Source: Acetobacteraceae bacterium (GTDB lineage Bacteria > Pseudomonadota > Alphaproteobacteria > Acetobacterales > Acetobacteraceae). Taken from it: a DNA stretch of 59,187 nucleotides. Position 1 is the first letter of the stretch; each line of letters opens with the position of its first letter. Made by a program: the position numbers and the translations under genes. The DNA lies in contig JANXMB010000149.1 of assembly GCA_025354865.1 (NCBI GenBank), forward strand, positions 1 to 59,187, in the 5' to 3' direction. Below, piece by piece: positions 51,038 through 59,187 of the stretch. Under the pieces are notes generated by a model. It saw only the letters and a list, made by a program, of their open reading frames with translations, was not told the DNA's origin and ran no database searches.

Positions 51038-52002
51038 CAGGCCGGCACGCCCGCGTCGGAGCGGGCCTTGTGCGTCAAACCGGCGATCTGCTTGCCTGCC
51101 GCTTCGATATCGGCTTCGAATTTCAGCAGAACGTTTAGCGTGTCGCGCACCAGATCGACGCTCAGCACCGAGGTGTGCAACAAAACCAGCACCTTCGCCC
51201 AATCGATGGTTTCGCTGACCGATGGCACCTTCTTTAGATCCAGCGTCCGCAATTGCTGCACAAAGTTAACGAGTTGACGCAGCAACGACGCATCGATCCC
51301 CGGCACCCGCGACGCGATAATTTTCGCTTCGAGTTTCTCGTCCGGAAAGCCGATATGCAGATGCAAGCAACGGCGCTTCAGCGCGTCGCCCAGATCGCGG
51401 GTGGAATTCGATGTCAACAGCACGATCGGCGGCACCACCGCACCGACCGTTCCGATCTCCGGGATGGTGACCTGGAAATCGGACAGAATTTCGAGCAGAA
51501 ACGCCTCGAACTCCTGATCCGACTTGTCGATTTCGTCGATCAGCAGCACCGCGCCGGTCGGTTCTTCCAACGCCCGCAACAACGGCCGCGGCTCCAGAAA
51601 CTGCTTCGAGAAGAAAATATCCCCGAAGGCGTGCAGCTTGGTCAACGACGTCGCCAGATTGTCGGAATCGCCGATGACGGAGCCGATTTTGTCCTTCAGA
51701 ATTTGGGTGTACAGCAACTGCTTGCCGTATTTCCATTCGTACAATGCCTTGGACTCATCGAGCCCTTCGTAGCATTGCATCCGGATCAACGGCAGCTTCA
51801 TCCATGTCGCGACCGACTTCGCCAGTTCGGTCTTGCCGACACCGGCCGGGCCTTCCACGAGGATCGGCTTCTGCAAGTGATGCGCCATATAAATAGCGGT
51901 CGAAATCTGCCGGTTGGCGATATAGCCAGCGGCGGACAACCCCTGGTCGACCTGCTCGATCGACTGGAGGGGCGAGAGCCCCGGCGGTAGCGCGTCGTTC
52001 AC
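51037..52002 (-). CDS. MoxR-type AAA+ ATPase, pair 2
   Basis: A 321-residue AAA+ ATPase, coupled to the VWA gene downstream. Walker A GPAGVGKTE is at 51-59, Walker B AVLLIDEIDKSD follows, sensor I is LLTSNSTRDLGDALKRRC. Compared with the ATPase at 44702 it has a longer N-terminus and an insertion around YEWKYGKQ. The ATG at 52002 has GAAGCTTCTC-like weak upstream sequence on the minus strand. It is divergent from an acyl-CoA dehydrogenase gene. Confidence 0.88.
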   Translation of the reverse strand: MNDALPPGLSPLQSIEQVDQGLSAAGYIANRQISTAIYMAHHLQKPILVEGPAGVGKTELAKSVATWMKLPLIRMQCYEGLDESKALYEWKYGKQLLYTQILKDKIGSVIGDSDNLATSLTKLHAFGDIFFSKQFLEPRPLLRALEEPTGAVLLIDEIDKSDQEFEAFLLEILSDFQVTIPEIGTVGAVVPPIVLLTSNSTRDLGDALKRRCLHLHIGFPDEKLEAKIIASRVPGIDASLLRQLVNFVQQLRTLDLKKVPSVSETIDWAKVLVLLHTSVLSVDLVRDTLNVLLKFEADIEAAGKQIAGLTHKARSDAGVPA

Positions 52003-52175
52003 GAGAAGCTGCTCCGATACTGTTCGGTAGGTCCGATAGCATTGGCCCGCCGGAAAGCCAAACTTTGCCGTGCCATCGTTCCGCGATGGACGCTGCCTGG
52101 CGCCGGGTCCTGGCGCGCTTCCCGCACGCCCTCACCTGAGGCTACACTCCCGCGACTTTACGGGAGAACGAGACC

Positions 52176-53342
52176 ATGGATTTTCATATCGGCGCCGAAC
52201 AGCGGGAGATGATCCAATCGGTGCGCCATTTGGCACAAACCGAATTCAAAGCCACCGCCATGCGCTGGATGGACGGCACCTTCCCTTGGGAAAATATCAA
52301 GAAACTCGCCGAACTCGGTGTGCTCGGCATGTCCGTGCCCGAGGAATACGGCGGCATCGGATTGCCGATCCTCGATACCGCCCTGATCCTCGAAGAAATC
52401 GCCAAGGTGGATTACGTGACGGCGATGGCGGTGCTGGGGGAAGCCGGAGTGCAAACGCGGGTGATCGCCCGCTACGCGCCGCCATCGATCCGCGAACGTA
52501 TCTTACCTGCCGTGGTCAGCGGCGATTGTATTTTGGCGATTTGCATGACGGAGCCGCATGCCGGCACCGATGTTGCCAATTACCGCACCAATGCGCGCAT
52601 CGTCGGCGATCGGGTGATCCTGAAGGGCACTAAGACTTTGATAAGCCGAGCACGGGAAGCTGGAATGTTCGTGGTGTTTACGCGGATCGATGGGAAGCCG
52701 GGTCGGGAAGGCATCGGTTGCGTGCTGATCGAGCCGAACACCCCCGGCTTTTCCGTCACCGGCACGTATCACACCATGGGCGGCGAGAATCTGCACGAAA
52801 TCCAATTCGACGATTGCGAACTGCCGTTGGAAAATCTCGTGATCCGCGAAGATGGTTTTCGCAAACTGCTATCCGCTTTCAATACGCAACGGTGTTTGAA
52901 CCCGGCCATTTCGTTGGGTCTGGCGGAAGGCGCTTTCGACGAAGCCGTGAATTACGTCCGCGAACGCACCATTTTCGGCAAGCCGATCTCGGATTTTCAG
53001 GGGATGCGCTGGAAGCTTGCCGATATGTTCAAGGATATCGAGGCCGGGCGCGGCCTGCTGTATCGCGCCTGCCTGTCCGCCAATCCCTTCCCCGACCCGT
53101 TCCTGTCGGCGGCCTCGAAGATTTACAACAACGAAATGTCGTTGCGTGTCACCACCGAGGCCGTGCAGGTGCATGGCGGTTTCGGCTTCACCGACGAATT
53201 TCCGGTCTCCCGCTTCTATCGCGGCGCCCGTTACGGGTCGATCGGCGGCGGCGCTTCGGAAACGTTGCGCGATCTGATCGGCAAGAAAATCGTCGGCGAA
53301 TTCGATCCGGCCGACGGCATCATGGGTTTTGGGATGTTTTGA
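52176..53342 (+). CDS. Acyl-CoA dehydrogenase
   Basis: A 388-residue FAD dehydrogenase, first gene of a four-gene catabolic operon. ATG 52176 follows CGGGAGAACGAGACC. Motifs: helical domain with LGVLGMSVPEEYGGIG, ICMTEPHAGTDVANYRT (FAD/substrate loop), RTIFGKPISDFQGMRWKLADM, and VQVHGGFGFTDEFPVSRFYR. At the usual YEGT catalytic site the sequence is IGGGASETLRDLIG, so the base is not at that place. The substrate is unknown; the following genes suggest a branched or dicarboxylic acyl-CoA. Confidence 0.87.
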   Translation: MDFHIGAEQREMIQSVRHLAQTEFKATAMRWMDGTFPWENIKKLAELGVLGMSVPEEYGGIGLPILDTALILEEIAKVDYVTAMAVLGEAGVQTRVIARYAPPSIRERILPAVVSGDCILAICMTEPHAGTDVANYRTNARIVGDRVILKGTKTLISRAREAGMFVVFTRIDGKPGREGIGCVLIEPNTPGFSVTGTYHTMGGENLHEIQFDDCELPLENLVIREDGFRKLLSAFNTQRCLNPAISLGLAEGAFDEAVNYVRERTIFGKPISDFQGMRWKLADMFKDIEAGRGLLYRACLSANPFPDPFLSAASKIYNNEMSLRVTTEAVQVHGGFGFTDEFPVSRFYRGARYGSIGGGASETLRDLIGKKIVGEFDPADGIMGFGMF

Positions 53343-53343
53343 C

Positions 53344-54309
53344 ATGATTCCAGCATCTATCCTGATCACCGAAGAAGGCCCGCGCGAGGGTTTCCAGATC
53401 GAGAAAGGCCCCATCCCGACCGATCGCAAGGTCGCCTTGATCGATGCATTATCGGGCACCGGTCTGCGCCGCATCCAAGTCGCATCGTTCGTCAGCCGCA
53501 AGCAGGTGCCGGGCATGGCCGACGCCGACGATATCGTTGCGCAGATGAAAACCGCGCCGGGCGTCGATTACACCGCCCTTTGGTTCAACGATGCCGGGCT
53601 GGAGCGGGCGCGCGCGACCGGCAAGCTGACGTTGGAAGGCAAGGTGCGGGTTTATCCTTCCGATGTATTCATGAAACGAAATATCAACCGCACCCCCGAA
53701 CAGCATTTGGTGCACACCCATGGCGAGATCGAACGTTACAAGGAACTCGGCATTCCCGTGCGCGATGCGTCCGTGTCCAACGCGTTCGGGTGCAATTTCC
53801 AAGGCGACATCGCGATTGCCAAAGTCGTCGAGTGCGTCGGCACATTGATGGCCCTGGCCGAGGAACACGGCGTCGAATACGAGAAAATATCGCTCGCCGA
53901 CACCATGGCCTGGGCGACGCCGCCGACCATAAAGCGGGTGGTCGGGGCCGTTCGCGAAAAATACCCCGACATTGTCCTGAGCCTGCATCTGCACGATACC
54001 CGCGGGATGGGCGTCGCCAACGCTTATGCCGGTTTGGAAATGGGCATCCGGAAATTCGACGCGGCCGTCGGCGGTTTGGGCGGTTGCCCCTTCGCGGCGC
54101 ATAAAGGCGCGGCCGGCAATGTCTCGACGGAAGACCTCGTGTTTCTCTGCCACGAAATGGGCGTCGAAACCGGCGTGGACCTCGATGCGTTGATCGAATG
54201 CGCAATCCTTGCGGAAGACATCGTCGGCCATCCGTTGCCGGGGTCGATCAAACAAGGCGGCAACCTCGCTCGCTTGCGCGCGGCGGTGCGGGAGGGAGCC
54301 TCCGCATGA
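53344..54309 (+). CDS. Hydroxymethylglutaryl-CoA lyase-like protein
   Basis: A 321-residue HMGL-like TIM-barrel lyase starting at ATG 53344, right after the dehydrogenase stop. EEGPREGFQIE has the conserved R for the carbonyl; SLHLHDTRGMGVANAYAG has two metal His and Asp; VGGLGGCPFAAHKGAAGNVSTEDL carries the catalytic Cys and the Asn ligand. The start at 53329 is in frame but overlaps the previous gene. It would cleave 3-hydroxy-3-methylglutaryl-CoA or a related 3-hydroxyacyl-CoA such as citramalyl-CoA. The CoA-transferase gene overlaps by four bases. Confidence 0.87.
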   Translation: MIPASILITEEGPREGFQIEKGPIPTDRKVALIDALSGTGLRRIQVASFVSRKQVPGMADADDIVAQMKTAPGVDYTALWFNDAGLERARATGKLTLEGKVRVYPSDVFMKRNINRTPEQHLVHTHGEIERYKELGIPVRDASVSNAFGCNFQGDIAIAKVVECVGTLMALAEEHGVEYEKISLADTMAWATPPTIKRVVGAVREKYPDIVLSLHLHDTRGMGVANAYAGLEMGIRKFDAAVGGLGGCPFAAHKGAAGNVSTEDLVFLCHEMGVETGVDLDALIECAILAEDIVGHPLPGSIKQGGNLARLRAAVREGASA

Positions 54310-55508
54310 GCCTACCGCTCGCCGGCATTCGTGTGCTGGATCTTTCCAATGTGATTGCCGGACCGCTCGCGTCCTACCAACTGGCCCTGATGGGTGCCGA
54401 CGTCGTCAAGGTCGAGGTACCCGGCATCGGCGATCTCTCCCGTAAAATGGGCGCCGATCTCGCGGCTGGAAAGAAGCAGATGGGAACGTCGTTTCTGGCG
54501 TTCAATTCCAATAAGAAATCTCTGTCGCTGAACCTGAAAAGCGACAAAGGCAAAGATATTTTTCGCAAACTTGTCCTGAACACCGATGTCGTTCTGGAAA
54601 ATTTCCGACCCGGCGCCATGGCGCGCCTCGGCCTCTCCGCCGAATCGTTGCGCAATTTAAACCCTCGGCTGATCTACTGCGCTGTGTCCGGCTTCGGGCA
54701 AACCGGACCTTTGGCGCAACGAGCGAGTTACGATCAAATCATCCAAGGCTATTGCGGCCTCATGAGTCTGACCGGAGACGCCGAAACCGCACCGACAAAA
54801 GCCGGACTCGTGGTCTGCGATACCACCGCCGCCATCACCGCAGCCTTTGCGATTGCCGCCGCTTTGGTGCGACGCGCCGCCACCGGCGAGGGCGAAACGA
54901 TCGACGTATCGATGCTCGATTCCTCGCTGGGCAGCATGGCGTCCTGGGCCATTTCCAACTACCTGAATGCCGGCAATGTGCCGAAACCGATCGGCAACCA
55001 TTCCCAGACATCGGCGCCATCGGGAACATTCCGGACTGGGGATGGTCCATTGAATATCGTCAACAACGAACAGAAACAATTCGCCGCGACCTGCGATGCG
55101 TTGGGATTGCCGGAACTGAAAACCGACCCGAGATTCGCCGAGCGCGACGATCGGATGAAAAACCAGCGCATTCTTCGGGATATCCTGGAAAGCCACCTCG
55201 CGACCGATACCGCCGCCGCATGGGAGGAAAAATTGATCGCCCACGGGGTGCCGGCCGGGCCGGTCAATACCATTCCGCAGATCGCCGAGCACGCGCAATT
55301 GCGGGAACGCGGTCAGTTGCAAACGATCCATGTTCCCGCCCTCCAGCGCGACGTACAAATCGTCGGTGCTGGCTATACGCTCGGCGGCCAACCCGTGCCA
55401 ATCGTCGCCCCGCCGCCATCGTTGGGCGAACATACCGACACGGTACTACGTGCGGCCGGATATACCGATGACGAAATAGCAACATTGCGAACCGAAGGCG
55501 TGGTTTGA
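54306..55508 (+). CDS. Family III CoA-transferase (CaiB/BaiF)
   Basis: A 400-residue CoA-transferase, coupled to the lyase gene by ATGA at 54306. Motifs: GIRVLDLSNVIAGPLASYQL, LMGADVVKVEVP, VLENFRPGAMARLG, CAVSGFGQTGPLAQ, and RASYDQIIQGYCGLM with the likely catalytic Asp. The operon of dehydrogenase, HMG-CoA-lyase-like and CoA-transferase fits activation and cleavage of a methyl-branched or dicarboxylic acid (for example 3-hydroxy-3-methylglutarate), but this is inference. Confidence 0.87.
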   Translation: MSLPLAGIRVLDLSNVIAGPLASYQLALMGADVVKVEVPGIGDLSRKMGADLAAGKKQMGTSFLAFNSNKKSLSLNLKSDKGKDIFRKLVLNTDVVLENFRPGAMARLGLSAESLRNLNPRLIYCAVSGFGQTGPLAQRASYDQIIQGYCGLMSLTGDAETAPTKAGLVVCDTTAAITAAFAIAAALVRRAATGEGETIDVSMLDSSLGSMASWAISNYLNAGNVPKPIGNHSQTSAPSGTFRTGDGPLNIVNNEQKQFAATCDALGLPELKTDPRFAERDDRMKNQRILRDILESHLATDTAAAWEEKLIAHGVPAGPVNTIPQIAEHAQLRERGQLQTIHVPALQRDVQIVGAGYTLGGQPVPIVAPPPSLGEHTDTVLRAAGYTDDEIATLRTEGVV

Positions 55509-55509
55509 T

Positions 55510-56397
55510 ATGGCTGGACCGATCCCAATCCTGCAACACCGCACATCGGAAATTTTCACCACGATCCCGCCCGCGCTGGCGAAACGCGCGAACGGTCAAC
55601 GGGCCGGCTTTTTGGAGGGGCCGTCGATCGATCGCGACGGTAACCTGCTCTGCGTCGATATCCAGGCGGGCCGGATCTATCGCATTTCCATGCAGAAACA
55701 ATGGGACATGCTGGTCGAATACGACGGCACACCCAATGGGCTGAAATTGCATAAAGACGGGCGCGCGTTCATCGCGGATCGCAAGAATGGGCTGATGGTG
55801 CTGGATACCGCGACCGGACGGATCGAAAATCTCCTGTCGGGACCGAAAGCCGGTGAGAAATTCAAGGGCCTGAACGACTTGCATTTTGCCTCCAACGGCG
55901 ATCTCTATTTCACCGATCAGGGGCGCTCTGGATTGCAGGACGCAACCGGGCACGTCTACCGGCTGACGGCTGGCGGCAGGCTCGAAACGATCGTCGCCAA
56001 CGCCCCCAGCCCGAACGGATTGGTGCTGAGCAAACGCGAAAATGCCTTGTACCTAGCAGTGACCCGCGCGAATGCGGTCTGGCGCATCGACCTGGACGAC
56101 CCGGCAAAGCGGGCTGGATTGTTCGCGCAATTGCCGTGTGCCGGTCCCGACGGCGTGGCGCTCGACGACGATGGCAATGTCGTGGTTGCCCATCCGACCC
56201 TCGGCGGTGTCTGGGTCTACAATCGCATCGGTTTGCCGCTGCATTTCATCGCCACTGCCGCAGGGGAGATGACAACGAACATCGCCTTCGGTGGGATCGA
56301 CAACAAAACATTGTTCATTACTGAATCGAAAACCGGTTCGATCCTGTCGGCACCCATGCCGGTCGCGGGACGGGCAATGTTCTCCCACCTGCCATAG
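55510..56397 (+). CDS. SMP-30/gluconolactonase-family protein
   Basis: A 295-residue six-bladed beta-propeller. LEGPSIDRDGNLLCVDI supplies the first metal Glu; LNDLHFASNGDLYFTDQG and APSPNGLVLS give the Asn ligands; GPDGVALDDDGNVVVAH gives the Asp. These fit a divalent-metal lactonase. It begins two bases after the CoA-transferase stop and is the last gene of the operon. Many family members hydrolyse sugar lactones; here the substrate may be another lactone. Confidence 0.84.
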   Translation: MAGPIPILQHRTSEIFTTIPPALAKRANGQRAGFLEGPSIDRDGNLLCVDIQAGRIYRISMQKQWDMLVEYDGTPNGLKLHKDGRAFIADRKNGLMVLDTATGRIENLLSGPKAGEKFKGLNDLHFASNGDLYFTDQGRSGLQDATGHVYRLTAGGRLETIVANAPSPNGLVLSKRENALYLAVTRANAVWRIDLDDPAKRAGLFAQLPCAGPDGVALDDDGNVVVAHPTLGGVWVYNRIGLPLHFIATAAGEMTTNIAFGGIDNKTLFITESKTGSILSAPMPVAGRAMFSHLP

Positions 56398-56422
56398 GCG
56401 GGCCGAACACGCCCTTTCCGTA

Positions 56423-57223
56423 TCAGACGGCCAGCCCTTTCACGAACTTCGCTCGGCTTGTGCAAGCCGACATCAGGAACGACAAGTCGGTACCGGTGGA
56501 AACGTAACGAGCACCCATCCGCACGAATTGCGCCATCAGATCGTCCCGACCGGCAAGCCCGCCGATGCCGACGTGTTTGCCGACTTTGTTTGCCGCCGCG
56601 ATCGTGCGTTCGAACGCCGCTTTCAACAACGGATGATCGTATTGCCCGTTGATGCCCAATTCCCCGCAGAGGTCGTTGCTTCCGATCAGCAACATATCCA
56701 CCCCCTCGACGGCGATGATTTCCTCGACATTTTCCAGCGCGGCCTTAGTCTCCATCATCAACACCAGCGACGTCGCATCGTTCATCGCAGCCTGCGTTTC
56801 GACCATCGGAAAGCTGCGATAATGGTATTGCGACAGCGCACCGCCGGCAGAACGGCGCCCGATCGGGGGGAATTTCACCAGATCGACCAGTTCTTTCGCT
56901 TCGGCAGCAGAATGGACATGCGGCGCGATCACGCCCATCGCACCGCCATCCAGCACGCGACAAATATATTCCGGCGTATTGGCCGGCACGCGCACCAGCG
57001 GGGTAATGCCGATCTGCTGCGCCGATTGGCAAATCTGGCAGACGGCATCGATGGAAAGCGTATTATGCTCCATATCGACGTAGATCGTATCGAAACCGGC
57101 GGTCTGGGCGATGCGGGCAATTTCGATCGTGCGCGATAAGCGAACGGTCATGGAGGCAACAACCTCCCCGCGTGCCAGTTTTTCCTTCATGCTATTGCGC
57201 AAGAGCGATTTCAACTCGGACAT
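56423..57223 (-). CDS. HpcH/HpaI-family aldolase
   Basis: A 266-residue class II aldolase/citrate-lyase-like TIM barrel. ATG 57223 has AAGGGAG eight bases upstream; a TTG two codons earlier is also open. Motifs: FDTIYVDMEHNTLS, PLVRVPANTPEYICRVLDGGAMGVIAPHV, METKAALENVEEI (metal Glu) and DMLLIGSNDLCGELG (metal Asp). It would perform retro-aldol cleavage of a 2-keto-3-deoxy or 4-hydroxy-2-oxo acid. It follows the hydantoinase and the small unknown gene on the same strand, all possibly one transcript. Confidence 0.87.
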   Translation of the reverse strand: MSELKSLLRNSMKEKLARGEVVASMTVRLSRTIEIARIAQTAGFDTIYVDMEHNTLSIDAVCQICQSAQQIGITPLVRVPANTPEYICRVLDGGAMGVIAPHVHSAAEAKELVDLVKFPPIGRRSAGGALSQYHYRSFPMVETQAAMNDATSLVLMMETKAALENVEEIIAVEGVDMLLIGSNDLCGELGINGQYDHPLLKAAFERTIAAANKVGKHVGIGGLAGRDDLMAQFVRMGARYVSTGTDLSFLMSACTSRAKFVKGLAV

Positions 57224-57235
57224 TTGCAAACTCCC

Positions 57236-57550
57236 TTATGTTATGCGCGGCATCGCCCCGCCTTCGGCACCCAGCGCATTGCGCAGGCGCGACAGGGCCG
57301 CAACGATGGACGGCACCGCGCGCAGCGTCGGACGGTCCGGTGTTTTCAGAAACCAGCGCACGGCACGATCGCCCGGCGTCAGGGTGTAAACACCGTTACC
57401 GGTCGAGATCGATACGCCATCGTCGCCAACCTCGACCTGCCCGTCGATCCCCCACAACCGCAGACAATCCCGCAGCAGGTCCCGCTGCTCGGCCAGCGTC
57501 AAAGCCTGGGGCCGTCGAACATCTCGGCGGCGACTTTGCGATGCTGCCAT
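57236..57550 (-). CDS. Small hypothetical protein overlapping the hydantoinase gene
   Basis: A 104-residue frame of unknown family. From ATG 57550 it overlaps the 3' end of the hydantoinase gene by 52 bases. A TTG at 57502 forms a TTGA overlap with that gene's stop and would give 88 residues, starting at LTLAEQRDLLRDCLRLWG, which looks like the real domain. The middle (WGIDGQVEVGDDGVSISTGNGVYTL) suggests a small beta domain, and the C-terminus is RWFLKTPDRPTLRAVPSIV. Position between hydantoinase and aldolase genes suggests co-expression. Confidence 0.55.
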   Translation of the reverse strand: MAASQSRRRDVRRPQALTLAEQRDLLRDCLRLWGIDGQVEVGDDGVSISTGNGVYTLTPGDRAVRWFLKTPDRPTLRAVPSIVAALSRLRNALGAEGGAMPRIT

Positions 57551-58926
57551 TTACCGTCGTTCAAACTGCCTTTGAACACCCCATTTTCGACCACGACCTT
57601 ACCGCGCAGCATCGTCAGGCAGGGCCATGCTTCCATCTTATGGCCTTCCCACGGGGTATAATCGGCCTCATGCAATTCCGATGCTTTGATGACACGTTTA
57701 TCGTTCGGATCCAGCACGCAGATATCGGCATCGGCCCCCGCCATCAGCGCACCTTTCCGAGGATACAGGCCCATGATTTTTGCCGCGTTGCTGGACACCA
57801 GATCGACAAACCGGTTCAGCGAATAGCCCCGCTTGCCCACCATTTCGGTGTACATCAGCGCAACCCTCGGCTCCACGCCCGCATTGCCGCCGGTCGTATC
57901 GTCGATGCGCGCGCCTTGCAATTTCTTCGCCAGGGTGCAGCAGATTTCGTCGGTTGCAACGCAATTGATGGCGCCGTCCAGCGTCCCGGCCCAAAGCGCG
58001 GCCTGATCTTCCGGCGATTTCAGCGACGGGTAGGTGTGGTAGATCTGACCGTTCGCCGTTTTATAATCGGCCGAGGTTTTCAGCATGTATTGGTGCAGGC
58101 TTTCGCCATAGATCGGTACGCCGCGCGCCCGAGCCTCGCGGATGGCGGAAACCCCGGTGCCGGCGGAGACGTGCATCATGTAAAGGGCGGTGCCGGGCAC
58201 TTTTTCGGCCAAGCGCATGACACGACGGAAGGAGATATCCTCCGACAAAGTGTTGTGCACTTCGGCCATATTTTCGAAGCCGGTCCGACCTTCGCGAATC
58301 AGCTTGCCGTACATATGCATAACGATGTCGTTGTCTTCGGAGTGGATAACGCCCATGCCCCGGTTCGCCGCCAACACCTGAAAGATTTCCCAGATATCGC
58401 CGAAATCGACCATGCGGCCCTTGCGGCTCGGCGTGATGTCCGTGGTGAAAATCTTCACCGTTGGGAACCCGGCCTGAATCGCCTCCGCCACCTGCGCCGG
58501 CAGATCGATCGGCAGCGCGCCTTCCACCATCAGATGCTGCGCGTAATCGCAGGCGGTATGGCCTTTCCAATCCTCCTCGCGCTTTTCGATCGCGTCCTGC
58601 ACGTTGACGCCCTGGGACGCGCGGGTGAAGTCGATCATCGTCGTGGTGCCGCCATGCACGGCGGCTTTGCTGACCACATCCGGCGGTTCGGTCAGTCCAG
58701 CCGAGCCATCGGGGTTGGGCAAATGCCATTTGCAATGGACGTGGGGATCGATGCCGCCGGGCATCGCAATTTTGCTGCCGATGTCGATGGTCCGCACCCC
58801 TTCGGGCAGCGGGATGCTGCCTTTGGCAGCCAAAGCGACGATTTTCCCGCCGGAAATCAGGATATCGAAGGCGCCGACGCCTTCCGGGGTTACAACCGTG
58901 TCGCCACGCACGACCAAATCGACCAT
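57499..58926 (-). CDS. D-hydantoinase / dihydropyrimidinase
   Basis: A 475-residue binuclear-metal amidohydrolase that opens cyclic ureides such as hydantoins or dihydropyrimidines. GGAGGG precedes ATG 58926 at the proper distance; ATG 58929 is too close. Metal ligands are visible: H62 and H64 (HVH), K158 (PTVKIF, the carboxylated Lys), H195 (VIHSED), H252 (MHVSAG) and D325 (VATDEICC). The Asp motif lacks the T-D-H-C-P form of most hydantoinases, so substrate range may differ. It is divergent from an FAD oxidoreductase gene and upstream of the small unknown and the aldolase. Confidence 0.9.
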   Translation of the reverse strand: MVDLVVRGDTVVTPEGVGAFDILISGGKIVALAAKGSIPLPEGVRTIDIGSKIAMPGGIDPHVHCKWHLPNPDGSAGLTEPPDVVSKAAVHGGTTTMIDFTRASQGVNVQDAIEKREEDWKGHTACDYAQHLMVEGALPIDLPAQVAEAIQAGFPTVKIFTTDITPSRKGRMVDFGDIWEIFQVLAANRGMGVIHSEDNDIVMHMYGKLIREGRTGFENMAEVHNTLSEDISFRRVMRLAEKVPGTALYMMHVSAGTGVSAIREARARGVPIYGESLHQYMLKTSADYKTANGQIYHTYPSLKSPEDQAALWAGTLDGAINCVATDEICCTLAKKLQGARIDDTTGGNAGVEPRVALMYTEMVGKRGYSLNRFVDLVSSNAAKIMGLYPRKGALMAGADADICVLDPNDKRVIKASELHEADYTPWEGHKMEAWPCLTMLRGKVVVENGVFKGSLNDGKWQHRKVAAEMFDGPRL

Positions 58927-58991
58927 CATACCCTCCAATACAGACGACCCTATCGTTCCCTTTCCTGGCGCCCACGGCAAGAGGCTGACAC

Positions 58992-59187
58992 ATGGATTTC
59001 GACATCGTCGCAATCGGCGCGGGCATCGCCGGGGCCACCGCCGCCGCCCATCTGTCGCCGCACCGCCGGGTGGCGCTGATCGAAGCCGAAAGCGCCGTCG
59101 GCTATCACACCACCGGCCGCTCGGCTGCACTTTGGATACAGAATTACGGGCCGCCTGATGTGCGCGCACTCAGCCGGCTGGCTCGCA
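58992..59187 (+). CDS. FAD-dependent oxidoreductase (3' end beyond window)
   Basis: The frame begins at ATG 58992 with AAGAGG upstream and runs off the window after 65 codons. The N-terminal Rossmann motif is IVAIGAGIAGATAAAHL, ending with a Glu after the second strand (VALIEAE). This is followed by GYHTTGRSAAL, a DAO-family pattern (D-amino-acid or glycine oxidase-like). It is divergent from the hydantoinase gene, so an amino-acid oxidase role is possible but not shown. Confidence 0.75.
   Translation, partial: MDFDIVAIGAGIAGATAAAHLSPHRRVALIEAESAVGYHTTGRSAALWIQNYGPPDVRALSRLAR

Noticed and set aside
44702-52002. An aerobic CO dehydrogenase locus
   Set aside because: Only CoxD/CoxE-like accessory genes are present; large, medium and small subunit genes are absent.
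57172-59079. 635-codon plus-strand frame opposite the hydantoinase
   Set aside because: The minus strand encodes all six hydantoinase metal ligands; the plus frame is antisense.
1-59187. GCTCGG appearing repeatedly at Ala-Arg codon pairs
   Set aside because: A rough count by eye is near what is expected for a hexamer in DNA of this base composition, so I do not claim a chromosomal signal.
1-59187. CRISPR arrays, tRNA or rRNA genes, insertion sequences
   Set aside because: No regular repeat-spacer array, no tRNA-like cloverleaf or rRNA block, and no transposase frame was seen.

Overview
The window is GC-rich, gene-dense chromosomal DNA that looks alphaproteobacterial, most likely Rhodospirillales and perhaps Acetobacteraceae-like. 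The basis is gene content: a Tad pilus cluster with CpaA-CpaF type components, DUF1127, MlaA/MlaC, intracellular PHB depolymerase, a MucR/Ros-type zinc-finger protein, several acyl-CoA dehydrogenases and family III CoA-transferases, and cox-type MoxR/VWA pairs. The genus cannot be fixed from the sequence alone. I saw no tRNA, rRNA, CRISPR array, transposase or integrase.

Layout. (a) 1-5450 is phage-like. It has a tail-fibre-like protein cut by the window edge, a large exported protein with an SGNH-hydrolase-like core, a tiny exported repeat protein, a cysteine-motif protein, a D12-class adenine methyltransferase and a Ros/MucR-like regulator, closed by a strong intrinsic terminator. It may be the right end of a prophage or prophage remnant. 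(b) 5666-16207 holds a two-subunit acyl-CoA dehydrogenase, PHB depolymerase, a glutathione S-transferase, a cupin, the ABC-F protein EttA, a cobalt-type nitrile hydratase (alpha, beta, activator), an acetyltransferase, and MlaC/MlaA. (c) 16412-24838 holds MetF, UvrD/PcrA helicase, PrmA-like methyltransferase, DUF1127, Xaa-Pro aminopeptidase, an MBL hydrolase and a CoA-transferase. (d) 25346-34198 is a compact Tad/Flp pilus operon: pilin, prepilin peptidase, CpaB, secretin, a short CpaD-like lipoprotein, CpaE, CpaF, TadB, TadC and a TadD-like TPR lipoprotein. Most junctions overlap by 1-4 bases. (e) 34262-44348 is mixed catabolic and housekeeping: NIPSNAP, LigB-type dioxygenase, cold-shock protein, two LLM flavin enzymes, M20 peptidase, CBS-BON protein overlapping GlpD, Nudix and ManC. 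(f) 44433-52002 contains two MoxR-ATPase/VWA (CoxE-like) pairs flanking SDR, VOC, rhodanese and SDR genes. (g) 52176-59187 is an acyl-CoA dehydrogenase / HMG-CoA-lyase-like / CoA-transferase / SMP-30 operon, then an HpaI-type aldolase, a small unknown and a hydantoinase/dihydropyrimidinase on the other strand, and the start of an FAD oxidoreductase.

The most notable item is a gene that ordinary ORF calling misses. At 44433-44651 a 72-codon frame with a good Shine-Dalgarno site encodes a SelW-like (Rdx family) thioredoxin-fold protein whose Cys-x-x-Cys position reads TGC-GGC-ATG-TGA. This gives CxxU if the TGA is read as selenocysteine. It lies 50 bases upstream of the first MoxR/VWA pair and probably shares its transcript. 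Other points to check are exported phage-tail-like proteins, PhaR-like operator sites near the PHB depolymerase and the cupin gene, a perfect GntR-like palindrome before the aminopeptidase gene, a run of G-tracts able to form a quadruplex, and a RIME-like intergenic palindrome.
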